Shown: positions 18,595 to 28,691 of the stretch, piece by piece
How the letters are laid out: every line of letters starts with the position of its first letter
How positions within the stretch are numbered: position 1 is the first letter of the stretch
NCBI GenBank assembly: GCA_964506325.1
Contig: CAZDLO010000009.1
Span: forward strand, 1 to 64,000
Direction of reading: 5' to 3'
Source: CAINVV01 sp964506325
Lineage (GTDB): Bacteria > Bacteroidota > Bacteroidia > Bacteroidales > Prolixibacteraceae
Length of the DNA stretch: 64,000 nucleotides
Position numbers and translations under genes: made by a program
Notes under the pieces: generated by a model
Told to the model about the DNA's origin: nothing
The model's input: the letters and a program-made list of their open reading frames with translations, nothing else
The model's database searches: none

Positions 18595-20136
18595 ATGAAG
18601 GACATAATCATTCCTGGCTCTTTCCGCTTGTCAGGACATTTTGCCCTTTTCGCTTTAAGCGTTTTATCTATTAGCTGCAGCCCTGAAAAACAGAAAATAA
18701 GGAAACCTAATCTCCTGTTTATCTGGACCGATGAGCAACAAGCCAAAACTATGGCTGCCTATGGAAATACCAAAATCAGGACTCCAAACCTCAACAGGCT
18801 TGCCGAAGAAAGTGTTGTATTCCTGAATCCCTATGTGACACAACCGGTTTGTACACCTTCCAGGGCATCTATCCTGACAGGATTGTATCCCCATACTTCC
18901 GGATGCCTCTCAAACAACACTCCGTTGAATGATACCATTTCAGCCCTGCCCGGACTGCTGAATGATGCCGCCTACAAAACAGCCTACATGGGAAAATGGC
19001 ACCTGGGAGAAGAAATATTTCCGCACCAGGGTTTTCAGACCTGGGTCTCGCTGGAAGACGCCTATTCAGGCTATTTTAAGAATGCCGCAGACAAGAATGC
19101 ACGCAGCAGTTACCACCAATGGCTCCTGAAAAAAGGATACAAACCTGATACCGAAGACAATAAATTCAGCCGGGGCTTTGCCGCCAAACTTCCCATTGAA
19201 GATTGCAAGCCGGGGTTCCTGGCCGAACAAGCCTGCAGGTACCTGGAGCAGAACAAGGACCATCCTTTCATCCTCTATGTCAATTTTCTGGAACCGCATA
19301 TGCCTTTTACCGGACCGCTGGATAATATGTACAATCCTGAAGAGGTTGACCTTCCAAAGAATTATTCGGATACCCTGGATGAAAGCGAACCACTCAGATA
19401 CCGCCTGAAACGTGAGGGAACCATGAAAAAATATGGAGAAAAAGAGGCCGATATGCGTAGGCTCATTGCAAAATACTGGGGACTGGTTTCCCAGGTCGAT
19501 CAAAGTGTGGGGACAATCCTGGACAAATTGAAGGATCTTGGATTGGATGAAAACACCATTGTTGTATTCACATCCGACCATGGTGATATGATGGGCGCTC
19601 ACAACATGGTCGAGAAGCAGGTAATGTTTGAGGAAGCAGTCCGGGTTCCCCTCCTGCTGAAAGTGCCTTTTCTGAAGGATCTGAAGAAGACTGTAACACA
19701 GAGGGTAAGTCAGATAGACATTGTGCCGACCCTGCTCGACCTGATGGGAGGCAAAATTGCCGGTCACTTGCAGGGAAAGAGCCTGTTACCGGTGATCAGG
19801 GGAGAAAAAACTGCTGGTGAAAACGTATTTATCGAATGGAACCCCGATCCGGAATTCAATGTCAACAAATTTAAAGATTCAAAACTCGCACAGGGAAACG
19901 AGATCCTTTCGGCAGAGGGTACCGCAACCAGGACTGTAATTTCTCCGGATGGATGGAAACTTTGTTTAAGCAACAAGGATAAAAACCAGCTTTACGACCT
20001 GAATAATGACTCCATGGAAACAACCAACCTGATCAATGACCAAAAATGCAGGGAGAAAATCAGGGAGCTGTCGGATAAAATACGGGAATGGCAGGTTCTG
20101 ACCGGGGATACTGTCCTCGTCGCTGCGGGTATCTGA
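18595..20136 (+). CDS. S1 family sulfatase, lipoprotein
   Basis: The protein has 513 residues from the ATG at 18595, which is preceded by a purine-rich AGGAAC and gives a lipoprotein signal (LSISC). In-frame starts at 18484 and 18553 exist but would bury the signal. Sulfatase marks are NLLFIWTDEQQ (metal Asp), VCTPSRAS with Cys86 as the residue converted to formylglycine, MGKWHLG, and TSDHGDMMG. The enzyme removes sulfate esters from the glycan. Its Cys-type site needs a maturation enzyme, which is not recognisable in this window. Confidence 0.9.
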   Translation: MKDIIIPGSFRLSGHFALFALSVLSISCSPEKQKIRKPNLLFIWTDEQQAKTMAAYGNTKIRTPNLNRLAEESVVFLNPYVTQPVCTPSRASILTGLYPHTSGCLSNNTPLNDTISALPGLLNDAAYKTAYMGKWHLGEEIFPHQGFQTWVSLEDAYSGYFKNAADKNARSSYHQWLLKKGYKPDTEDNKFSRGFAAKLPIEDCKPGFLAEQACRYLEQNKDHPFILYVNFLEPHMPFTGPLDNMYNPEEVDLPKNYSDTLDESEPLRYRLKREGTMKKYGEKEADMRRLIAKYWGLVSQVDQSVGTILDKLKDLGLDENTIVVFTSDHGDMMGAHNMVEKQVMFEEAVRVPLLLKVPFLKDLKKTVTQRVSQIDIVPTLLDLMGGKIAGHLQGKSLLPVIRGEKTAGENVFIEWNPDPEFNVNKFKDSKLAQGNEILSAEGTATRTVISPDGWKLCLSNKDKNQLYDLNNDSMETTNLINDQKCREKIRELSDKIREWQVLTGDTVLVAAGI

Positions 20137-20188
20137 CCATGTTCCACAACAATAATAAGAATCTGAGATTGAATAAAACATTAAAATC

Positions 20189-21892
20189 ATGAACCAAAAA
20201 ATTTTCCTGTTTGCCCTCCTTGCCCTCCTACTTTCCTGTCCGGGGGCAAAAAGCATGAACCCTCCCTACAAACCAGGGGAACTCCTGTCAGAGCTTATCC
20301 GGCTGAACGACAAGAACATACCTGACATCCTCAACAACCAGTGGACGCAAAAAGACAATCCGTATTATGGAGCTGTTTTCGATGGAGACAGTGTAGTCTC
20401 TCCCATGGGCACAGCAATGCTGATTCAGAACCTGGTGTGCAGTTATGTTTCCACCGGATCAAAATATTACAGGTCGGCAGAAATACTTGAACGGTTAAAC
20501 CTTGCAGCCAAAGGGTTGCTTTCCCTTCAGCATGAAGATGGAACAATAGACCTGATTTCAACCAATTTCCACTCCACGCCTGATCTCGGATTTACCATCT
20601 ACCCCCTGGGTATGGCTTATTCGATTATTCTGAAAAACAACAAACTAAATTATGGTGAATTACCTGCCACCCTGAAAAAATACCTGCTCAGTGCAGGAAA
20701 AGCACTTACTGTGGGAGGGGTTCACACTCCTAATCACCGCTGGGTAATATGCGGTGCCCTGGCATGGTTGTATACTTTCTTCCCTGATCCGGCCTACAAG
20801 GATAGGGTGGAACAATGGCTTGCCGAGAAGGTGGATATCGACCCGGACGGACAATACAACGAACGAAGCACGGCGGTCTATACCCCAACCACCAACAGGA
20901 GCCTGATCGAAATCGCGAAAAGAATGAACCATCCTGATCTTTATGAAATAGTACGCAAGAACCTGGATATGACCTTTTACTACGTCCACTCCAATGGCGA
21001 AATAGTCACCGAATCCTCCAACAGGCAGGATAAATACCGGCGAAGTAATATGTCGGGTTATCACTTGGCATACAACTACATGGCCAGGCTGGACAAAGAC
21101 AGCCGGTATGCCGGTATGGTCGGCTATATCGAAAAGAGTGTCCAGGTTGCCGACCTGGAATACCTGCTCCCCTACCTCCTTGAAGATTCCTCCCTTTTCG
21201 GTGAAATGCCGGCATCTTCAGCTCTTCCTACAAGTTACCACCAATATTTCAGGTTTTCCGATATGATCAGGATCAGGGAGGAGAATGTTGACATGTCCAT
21301 CATACTGAACAACACAACTTTTTTCACCTATTTCAAGGGTGAGGCTGCCCTGGAGGCGGTGAGGCTCTCTTCTTCTTTCTTTGGGAAGGGACAATTTCAA
21401 AGTCAGCAGATGGAAAAGGAAGGTGATACCTATGTCCTCTCATCAGTACTGGAGGGTCCATATTATCAGCCTCTTCCTAAAGAAAAGATACCTGCCGAAG
21501 GGGAAGCCTGGGGCAAAGTACCCAGGACAGAGAGAGTTCAGTCTGAAGTACAGACCTTGCGCACCAAAATTTACCTGACTCCAGTTGGGGGTAAAGCCAG
21601 GATTAAAATTGTGATGGACGGTCCCAAAAATCTGCCCGTTACCCTGGAACTGGGATTCCGGCAAGGAGGCAAATTATCCAATGTTTCTGCAAAAAAGGGG
21701 ATCAGCAGCGCTTTCCTGGTTAAAAACGGTGAATATGCCACCTACCGTAAAGGCAATGACATGATTAAGATTGGTCCGGGGAAAGGCAGCCACAAATGGA
21801 CACAACTGAGAGGTGCCCTGCCCAAGCTGCAGGCAGATTGCCTCTACTTCACCAATTATGCACCGTGTGAGTTTGAATTTACCATAGAATGA
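20189..21892 (+). CDS. Exported helical-toroid protein, family not recognised
   Basis: The protein has 567 residues with an N-terminal signal (LLALLLSC could be a lipobox). The first ~350 residues look like an (alpha/alpha) toroid rich in aromatic and charged residues (HTPNHRW, DGQYNERSTAVY). The rest (about 360-567) looks like antiparallel beta-structure. This layout is shared by several polysaccharide lyase and heparinase-like families. No family signature I know is complete. Position between a sulfatase and other enzymes, in a locus with GH105 but no known lyase, makes a lyase role attractive but unproven. His, Tyr and Arg in the two motifs are candidate catalytic residues. Confidence 0.7.
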   Translation: MNQKIFLFALLALLLSCPGAKSMNPPYKPGELLSELIRLNDKNIPDILNNQWTQKDNPYYGAVFDGDSVVSPMGTAMLIQNLVCSYVSTGSKYYRSAEILERLNLAAKGLLSLQHEDGTIDLISTNFHSTPDLGFTIYPLGMAYSIILKNNKLNYGELPATLKKYLLSAGKALTVGGVHTPNHRWVICGALAWLYTFFPDPAYKDRVEQWLAEKVDIDPDGQYNERSTAVYTPTTNRSLIEIAKRMNHPDLYEIVRKNLDMTFYYVHSNGEIVTESSNRQDKYRRSNMSGYHLAYNYMARLDKDSRYAGMVGYIEKSVQVADLEYLLPYLLEDSSLFGEMPASSALPTSYHQYFRFSDMIRIREENVDMSIILNNTTFFTYFKGEAALEAVRLSSSFFGKGQFQSQQMEKEGDTYVLSSVLEGPYYQPLPKEKIPAEGEAWGKVPRTERVQSEVQTLRTKIYLTPVGGKARIKIVMDGPKNLPVTLELGFRQGGKLSNVSAKKGISSAFLVKNGEYATYRKGNDMIKIGPGKGSHKWTQLRGALPKLQADCLYFTNYAPCEFEFTIE

Positions 21893-21929
21893 TCCCAAAG
21901 GAAATTTTAACTTCAATAATTCCCGAAAG

Positions 21930-23861
21930 ATGACTAAATATCTCCTCCTGGGTTTACTCATGGCATTCACCGTCGGTGCAGGATTTTCCCAAACAAATAC
22001 CCGGTTGGATATCCCGTCAATGCCAGACCCCGGAGCCCGGATTGCCAACCTGGAACGCCAATGGAAAGCACTGCAGCAAAATCCACCGCAATTGGGAGTT
22101 CGGGATTGCTTCGCTTTTATCCTGGATGCGCTTGATACACGATTTCTCAATTCCGAACAAATAGAATGGGCCCTGAAATTGATGAGAACCAGGGTTATTA
22201 CCGACCCCCAAGCCAGATCCTACGGAAATATTTACTGGGGTTGGAATGAAACAGGCGGCAATATGGGGGATGGCAACAACGTCCAGTTTTGTGTTCAATA
22301 TGGAATATCCATCAAATTGCTTTTCAACGACAGGCTGTCGCCAGAAGCCGTAAAAACACTGGATGAAATTTTTTCTTTCGCACTGCTCGGGGTTCGCAAT
22401 CAAAATGTACGCATCAGCTACACGAATATTTACCTGATGAAGATCCTGAATTTCTCCTTGCTGGGGCAGGTATACAACCAGCCTTCAGTGGTAGAGGAGG
22501 GCCGCAGATGTTTCGATACCTGGCTAAATCATGTTGCCTTGTTTGGAAACCGGGAATATGACAGTCCAACCTACTGCGGAGTAGATCTGGAGTCGCTGCT
22601 GCTGCTTCACCGGTTTTCTTCAGATGACGGCCTCAAAGCAAAAGCCGCCGATGCGCTTAATTTTCTGCTGACTGATATATGCTCCCATTACAACCTGCGT
22701 GGAGGATACCTCGGAGGTGCCCACAGCCGCGACTACAACAGGGTCTTCGGCCGCGACCTGCTCGAGGAAAAATACATGAATCCTTTGCTCGGCGGAGTAA
22801 ATAACAACATCCAGCTCTTTAACCAGCTGTGCCTGGACGAGCTCCAAAAAATCGGACTGTCTGCGCAGCAAAAGGAGATAATGAATCGTAAAAACCGATT
22901 TATCGTTCAGCGTTGGGACAGCCTGGCCAATACCTATGCCTGCGATTTTGCAGGGGAGAAAGTTTCCATTGCCTCTTCCAACCAGGCATACAGTCCGGAC
23001 GACAAGCCCTTTGTCATTTACCTGGGCAGTAAGGCTATACCGGAGATGCCTAATATCGCTTTTGTGATGGAAGGCCGCGACGACCACTATGGAACCTGGG
23101 GCTATGAAGGGAAAGGAGAAAAGCTGAAACACCTTATGCCTCCCAATTATCCGCCGAATGGCGGATGGGGAAAAACCAGGCACCTGATGCCATTTATGCA
23201 GTCTGCCCAAAACCAAGGGGAATTTGTGATGCTGGTCGCCGGTGAGAAAGATCACAACTGCATCAGGGAATACCTGAATTCAACCATCATTCTTCCAAAA
23301 TACCTGGATGAAATATGGATTGGGAATTCTCCTGTCCCGATCCCTGCAATTGGCGGAAAAACGCCCCTCGATGCAACGAATACCCTGTTTGCCCGCTTTG
23401 AGGATGTGGCAATAGCCTTCCGGATACTCTGGGACAATGCTGATCAGGGAGAAAAGGCCTCTCTTTTTAATGACGGTTTCAAATATGAGTCGCACAGGGA
23501 GAATTTCAGTTTGAAAAACAATGATGCCATGCGACTCACGCTACGGCACCCTGATAATGGGAAGGCACAGATTGCCATGTGGTGGAAGGTGAAGGAGGGA
23601 ATTAAAAGTGATGCCGACTTTTCAAAATTCAGGAAAAAAGTACTGAGTGCTCCGGTTAAGATAGAGGAGAAAAACGGAATTGCAGACGTTGCTGTGAATA
23701 CCCAGGCAGGATGGTTAGGCGTCAAAACTGATGTTGCAAACAAAAAGCGCCTAAATTATTACAATCCAAAGCCACTGCCTGCAAATTTTCTTTTTAACAT
23801 TGACGGAGTTGAAATTGGCAAACCCTTGATGGAAAAATATATTCTAAACATTTTAAAATGA
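21930..23861 (+). CDS. Exported large helical protein, family not recognised
   Basis: The protein has 643 residues with a signal peptide (ending GFSQ). Residues to about 330 are helical with repeated aromatic motifs (NIYWGWNETGG, NREYDSPTYCGVDLESLLLL, GAHSRDYNRVFGRD). The second half looks beta-rich. It is reminiscent of the toroid-plus-beta-sheet proteins at 20189, 29446 and 48176, though clear homology cannot be shown by eye. Its stop overlaps the GH95 start (ATGA), so the two are probably co-translated. A role in attacking the main chain is inferred only from context. Confidence 0.65.
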   Translation: MTKYLLLGLLMAFTVGAGFSQTNTRLDIPSMPDPGARIANLERQWKALQQNPPQLGVRDCFAFILDALDTRFLNSEQIEWALKLMRTRVITDPQARSYGNIYWGWNETGGNMGDGNNVQFCVQYGISIKLLFNDRLSPEAVKTLDEIFSFALLGVRNQNVRISYTNIYLMKILNFSLLGQVYNQPSVVEEGRRCFDTWLNHVALFGNREYDSPTYCGVDLESLLLLHRFSSDDGLKAKAADALNFLLTDICSHYNLRGGYLGGAHSRDYNRVFGRDLLEEKYMNPLLGGVNNNIQLFNQLCLDELQKIGLSAQQKEIMNRKNRFIVQRWDSLANTYACDFAGEKVSIASSNQAYSPDDKPFVIYLGSKAIPEMPNIAFVMEGRDDHYGTWGYEGKGEKLKHLMPPNYPPNGGWGKTRHLMPFMQSAQNQGEFVMLVAGEKDHNCIREYLNSTIILPKYLDEIWIGNSPVPIPAIGGKTPLDATNTLFARFEDVAIAFRILWDNADQGEKASLFNDGFKYESHRENFSLKNNDAMRLTLRHPDNGKAQIAMWWKVKEGIKSDADFSKFRKKVLSAPVKIEEKNGIADVAVNTQAGWLGVKTDVANKKRLNYYNPKPLPANFLFNIDGVEIGKPLMEKYILNILK

Positions 23862-26278
23862 GACATCTAACTTGTATCGCAGTATTATTTTGCTCCCTGA
23901 ACAGTTTTGCACAAACCAATAACCTGGAGCTTTGGTACAAAAACCCTGCAAAAACCTGGACGGAAGCATTGCCTGTTGGTAACGGCCGACTTGGCGGAAT
24001 GGTCTATGGTGATTACAAACGCGAAATCATCCAGCTCAATGAGGAAAGCGTCTGGGCCGGAACTAAAATAAACAACAATAATCCCGAAGCCAAAGCCCAT
24101 CTGGGAGAAATCCAGCAAGCGATTTTTCAGCAGGAGTACAAAAAAGCACTGGATCTTTCCAATAAATACATGGTTGGCACCCCTCCGCAGGTTCGCTCCT
24201 ACCAGCCATTGGGCAATCTTTTCATCAACTACGCCTGGACCAGCGAACCATCTTCCTACAAGAGGTCCTTGGACCTTCACACGGGCATTGCTAAAACAGA
24301 ATTTACCATCGATGGGAGCAAAGTCACCCAGGAAGTTTTTGTTTCTGCCCCTCAGAATATAATCGTAGTTAGCCTCCATGCAGACAAGGCCTTTAATGCA
24401 GAAGTGTTGCTTTCGCGAGAATTTGATGGCACCAACGAGAACAAGGACAAGAGAAAAAAATCGACTCCTACTGCTCCCTTTTGCGAAAATTTCTACAAGA
24501 ATAACGACGGTATTGCGAATTACACCGGACAAATTATCGATGCTGAGTTGCCGGGAAAAGGTCCGGCCGGCAAGCACATGCGCTACGCTGCGACCATGAA
24601 AGTGCTATCCGCTGAAGGCAAAACCGAGCCGTTCTCCACAAACAAATCAACTGGATTTAAACTTCAGTCGGTAAAAGACATTGCTTTCGTTATAACCGGA
24701 GCCACCGATTACAACATGGATCTGCTCAACACCGATCCTTCCATCGATCCTCTGGCTATTTGCAATGACCTGCTTTCCAAAGCAGCAAAATTCAGTTTAA
24801 AAAGTCTCAAAGAGATCCATACGAAAGACCACCAAACCATTTTTGACCGTGTGAATCTCTCACTTGGCGGGGAAAATCCGGGGAATCTTGCCACTGATGA
24901 GCGGCTGGCGCGTATGAAGGAAGGTAAGACCGACAACGGACTTCTTGCCCTATATTACCAGTATGGCCGGTACCTGCTGATGAACTCTTCCAGGTCGCCG
25001 GGCCGTCTGCCCGCCAATTTACAGGGAATCTGGAACGACCTGTATGAAGCCCCCTGGAATGCCGACTTTCATACCAACATCAACCTGCAGATGAACTACT
25101 GGCCGGCCGAAACCGGAAATCTGGCAGAAACGGTCGACCCATTGGCCGGCTTCATGAACAAGCTGACCGTTCCCGGTGCCGTTACCGCCAAAGAGATGTA
25201 CAATGCCGGAGGCTGGACCATGCACCACCTCACCGATCCGTTCGGTGTGACCGGAGTGATGGATGGCGTTTGGGGCATCACGCCGCTGGATGGTCCCTGG
25301 ATGACCTTCCCCCTTTATGAACATTATGAATTCACGAAAGATCTGAATTATCTGAAAAATGTGGCGTACCCGATGATGAAGGGATCAGTCAGGTTTGTGC
25401 TGGACTACCTGGTAAAATCCCCGGAAGGGTACCTGGTCACCAATCCGTCGCACTCGCCTGAAAACTCATTTTTTGTTCCAAACTCCACAACCAAAGAGAA
25501 ATCACAATTGTGCTACATGCCTACCGTGGATATTCACATCATCAATGAGTTGTTCGATAATTTCATTCAGGCAGCGCAAACATTGAAACTTGATCCTGAC
25601 CTGGTAAAGAAGGTAAAAGAAGCTCAAAAATTGTTGCCCCCATTGCAGATCGCTGCCAATGGAACCCTTCAGGAGTGGCTGAAAGATTTTGAAGAGGTGG
25701 AACCCGGTCACCGGCACATGTCGCATTTGCTTGGCGTTTATCCGCTGAACCTAATTTCACCCAGGGATACCCTTCTTTTCAAGGCCGCCAAAAAAACACT
25801 CGAGCGTCGTCTGGCCAATGGCGGCGGTCACACCGGATGGAGCAAAGCCTGGATTGTGAGCCTGTATGCCAGACTTCTTGAACCCGAAAAAGCCATTGAC
25901 AACCTCAACGAGCTGATCCGAAAAAGTACCTTGCCCAACCTCTTCGATACCCATCCACCTTTTCAGATTGACGGGAACTTTGGCGGTGCAGCAGCCATAG
26001 CCGAAATGTTGCTTCAATCACAAAACGGGGAGATCCATCTTTTGCCTGCTTTACCCGCCCAGTGGCCTGATGGATCCGTCAAGGGTTTGCGTGCAAGAGG
26101 TGCCTGCACCGTCGACATTTCATGGAAAAATGGGAATCTCACAAGGGGGACACTTCAATCAGACAAGGGGGGGTACTATAAAGTAAAATACAGGCAACAG
26201 ATCATACAATTTCAGTTAAAACCGGGGGAAGCTATAGAATTGCAGGATATCCTGAAGGTGTTGGCAGGTAACAAATAA
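23858..26278 (+). CDS. GH95 alpha-1,2-L-fucosidase/alpha-L-galactosidase
   Basis: The protein has 806 residues with a signal peptide (ending SFAQ). It is a full-length GH95 enzyme: N-terminal beta-sandwich (LWYKNPAKTWTEALPVGNGRLG), helical toroid and C-terminal beta-domain. Catalytic residues are visible: the Asn407/Asn409 pair in HTNINLQMNYW, Glu606 in LQEW as general acid, and Asp705 in QIDGNFGG. GH95 inverting enzymes remove alpha-1,2-fucose or alpha-L-galactose. It is the intact relative of the broken gene at the window start. The 4-base overlap with the preceding gene supports one operon. Confidence 0.92.
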   Translation: MRHLTCIAVLFCSLNSFAQTNNLELWYKNPAKTWTEALPVGNGRLGGMVYGDYKREIIQLNEESVWAGTKINNNNPEAKAHLGEIQQAIFQQEYKKALDLSNKYMVGTPPQVRSYQPLGNLFINYAWTSEPSSYKRSLDLHTGIAKTEFTIDGSKVTQEVFVSAPQNIIVVSLHADKAFNAEVLLSREFDGTNENKDKRKKSTPTAPFCENFYKNNDGIANYTGQIIDAELPGKGPAGKHMRYAATMKVLSAEGKTEPFSTNKSTGFKLQSVKDIAFVITGATDYNMDLLNTDPSIDPLAICNDLLSKAAKFSLKSLKEIHTKDHQTIFDRVNLSLGGENPGNLATDERLARMKEGKTDNGLLALYYQYGRYLLMNSSRSPGRLPANLQGIWNDLYEAPWNADFHTNINLQMNYWPAETGNLAETVDPLAGFMNKLTVPGAVTAKEMYNAGGWTMHHLTDPFGVTGVMDGVWGITPLDGPWMTFPLYEHYEFTKDLNYLKNVAYPMMKGSVRFVLDYLVKSPEGYLVTNPSHSPENSFFVPNSTTKEKSQLCYMPTVDIHIINELFDNFIQAAQTLKLDPDLVKKVKEAQKLLPPLQIAANGTLQEWLKDFEEVEPGHRHMSHLLGVYPLNLISPRDTLLFKAAKKTLERRLANGGGHTGWSKAWIVSLYARLLEPEKAIDNLNELIRKSTLPNLFDTHPPFQIDGNFGGAAAIAEMLLQSQNGEIHLLPALPAQWPDGSVKGLRARGACTVDISWKNGNLTRGTLQSDKGGYYKVKYRQQIIQFQLKPGEAIELQDILKVLAGNK

Positions 26279-26330
26279 TGATGACAAGAAGGCTTGCAAA
26301 GATTATTCTCCGGCACTATAATATTTGAAA

Positions 26331-28691
26331 ATGTACAAAACAGTTCTTACGGGAATCTTCCTGTTTCTATTATTCCTTCCTTCAGAGGCAGCATCCAAAA
26401 AATCCCTGGTCCGGCTAAATGTCGACTGGCCAAAGTTTATGGCGCAGCACGATATGCTCTGGGACAGGCTTCCGGAAGATTATTTCGCCGGAGCATTTGT
26501 GGGCAATGGTTTGCTGGGGACAATCGTTTTCAAGGATGATGCAGAGCCGAATACCTTGCGCTTCGAGATTGGCAGAACGGACGTGTACGATCACCGGACC
26601 AAAACAGCCAGTGCTTACGAGACCTCCAGGTTACCTATTGGCCAGCTCTTGCTGACTCCCGTCGGGGAAATTACAGCTGTTCATCTTCGCAACGACCTAT
26701 GGAATGCCGAAATAAGGGGAGAACTGACCACCACCGCCGGAACACTTTCATTTCGATGCTTTGTGCCTTCCGGCGAGGAACTTATTGTGGTTACGTCAAC
26801 CACAACCGGTAAGGAAAAAGATGCAAAATTCGCGCTGCGGCCCCAGCTGGCACAAAGTGCAAGATACATTGCCAAGAGAGCCATGGGACTGGAGTTGAAT
26901 GTGCCCTACGAGCAAAATCCCTCATTTCGTACCGAAATAATGGAGGGCATTCAAGTGGTTACGCAACCTTTGCTGATGGGCGACGACTATGCCACTGCCT
27001 GGAGTGACACCAACAATCCGGATGGTTCCCGCACCGTTTTGGTGACGGTTGCCAACCGGTGGGGCAAGTACAGAAGAACTGCCGCCGGTTCTGCCATTGA
27101 TGCGGTGGAAACTATCAAAGCCGGACAAAAGAAAGCCATGGCAGACATCGAAAGATCCCATCGCGAATGGTGGCACAACTATTATCCGGCCAGCTTCGCG
27201 ACTTTCCCCGATGCCCGGCTTGAAAGCTTCTACTGGATCCAAATGTACAAACTGGCCAGCGCCACCCATCCCGGCAAACCAGTCATTGATCTCCTGGGAC
27301 CATGGTTCAAGCCTACAGCCTGGCCACTGCTCTGGATGAACCTTAACGTGCAGCTTACCTATTACACTTTTGGCCTTACCAATCACCGGGATATGGAAGC
27401 GGATTTATTCGGTCTGCTGGAACGACACAAGGAGCAGATGATCGAAAATGTTCCTGAGGCATTTAGAAACAATTGTGCAGGAATCCGGAATCCGGTGCAA
27501 TACGATGACCTGAATGCTCCCCTGTTTATATCCGACGACAAAAACAATGACAAAGAGCTGAATCTGATAGTCCTCCCCTGGCTGATGCAGATGTATTTCC
27601 TTCATAACCGGCGTGCCATGGACGATCAGCAACTGCGGGATTCTGTTTATCCCCTTATGCGTCGCGCTTTCAATGTCTATATGCGCATCCTCTATAAAGG
27701 CGAGGACGGCTTGTACCACATCCCCTATACCTACTCGGATGAATATGGAAATGCCAAGGAGACCAGCCTGAATATCGCACTGGCCCGTTGGGGATTCAAG
27801 ACCCTGATTGCCTCCGCCGAACGGCTGAAAATTACCGATCCTTTGGTTCCACGCTGGAAGGAGATGCTGGCAAATATGCAGGATTATAATATTGGCGAAA
27901 ATGGTATTATGATCGGTAAAGATGTACCATTTGCCAAGCCACACAGGCATTACAGCCATCTCTTCGGCATCTTTCCGTTGTATGACATGAATGTTGGGGA
28001 CGAACCTGAACGCATCCCATTGATGAAAAAATCAATTCAGCATTTTACTGATCTGGATGGAGACAATTGCATCTACAAATTCTCCGGCGCCTCCTCTCTT
28101 TGGGCCGCTCTTGGCGATGGCAACAACGCCCTGAAATGGCTCGAAAGATCGTTGGAGCTGCTTCCAAGATTTGGTGTTCCGCCACAACCGGCAAGAATCC
28201 CGACTGCCACCCAAAATACCTTGTACAGCGAACGCGAAAATCCAACTTTTGAGTCGCCAATTTCAGCTTCAAGAAGTATGCTGGACATGATTTTTCAGGA
28301 CTGGGGCGGAACGATCAGAATCTTTCCTGCTATGCCCTCAACCTGGAAAGATGCCGCCTTTCACAACCTTCTTGCCGAAGGGGCTTTCCTGGTAAGTGCC
28401 GTCAGGAAAGGGGGAAGGACTGAGTTTATCCGCGTTAAAAGCCTGGCCGGTGAACCTTGCCGGATTAAATCGGATTTGGCCGGAGAGATAAAACTAGCAG
28501 GGTCAAAAACAGCAAAAATGCGCAGCAAAAATGGCCTGATTGAATTAGATCTGGAAAAAGGAGAAGAGATAGTCCTCTATTCAGGAAAAAAGCCGAAATC
28601 CTTTGTTGTGTCGGCCTTGCCAATGAATCCGGAGAAAATGAATAGCTGGGGTCAACGAACAAATATCAATCCGATAAAACCACACCCATGA
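26331..28691 (+). CDS. GH95-like exported protein with altered active site
   Basis: The protein has 786 residues with a signal peptide (ending SEAAS). It has GH95 architecture: GNGLLGTIVFKDD early, MNLNVQLTYYTF matching the catalytic Asn-x-Asn segment, and HRHYSHLFGIFPLYD. In place of the LQEW general-acid segment it has IMIGKD. In place of QIDGN it has FESPISASRS, so both catalytic carboxylates of the characterised enzymes appear absent. Either other residues act, the substrate chemistry differs, or it is a non-catalytic binder. The ATG at 26331 is preferred over a TTG at 26325. Its stop overlaps the next start (ATGA). Confidence 0.75.
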   Translation: MYKTVLTGIFLFLLFLPSEAASKKSLVRLNVDWPKFMAQHDMLWDRLPEDYFAGAFVGNGLLGTIVFKDDAEPNTLRFEIGRTDVYDHRTKTASAYETSRLPIGQLLLTPVGEITAVHLRNDLWNAEIRGELTTTAGTLSFRCFVPSGEELIVVTSTTTGKEKDAKFALRPQLAQSARYIAKRAMGLELNVPYEQNPSFRTEIMEGIQVVTQPLLMGDDYATAWSDTNNPDGSRTVLVTVANRWGKYRRTAAGSAIDAVETIKAGQKKAMADIERSHREWWHNYYPASFATFPDARLESFYWIQMYKLASATHPGKPVIDLLGPWFKPTAWPLLWMNLNVQLTYYTFGLTNHRDMEADLFGLLERHKEQMIENVPEAFRNNCAGIRNPVQYDDLNAPLFISDDKNNDKELNLIVLPWLMQMYFLHNRRAMDDQQLRDSVYPLMRRAFNVYMRILYKGEDGLYHIPYTYSDEYGNAKETSLNIALARWGFKTLIASAERLKITDPLVPRWKEMLANMQDYNIGENGIMIGKDVPFAKPHRHYSHLFGIFPLYDMNVGDEPERIPLMKKSIQHFTDLDGDNCIYKFSGASSLWAALGDGNNALKWLERSLELLPRFGVPPQPARIPTATQNTLYSERENPTFESPISASRSMLDMIFQDWGGTIRIFPAMPSTWKDAAFHNLLAEGAFLVSAVRKGGRTEFIRVKSLAGEPCRIKSDLAGEIKLAGSKTAKMRSKNGLIELDLEKGEEIVLYSGKKPKSFVVSALPMNPEKMNSWGQRTNINPIKPHP

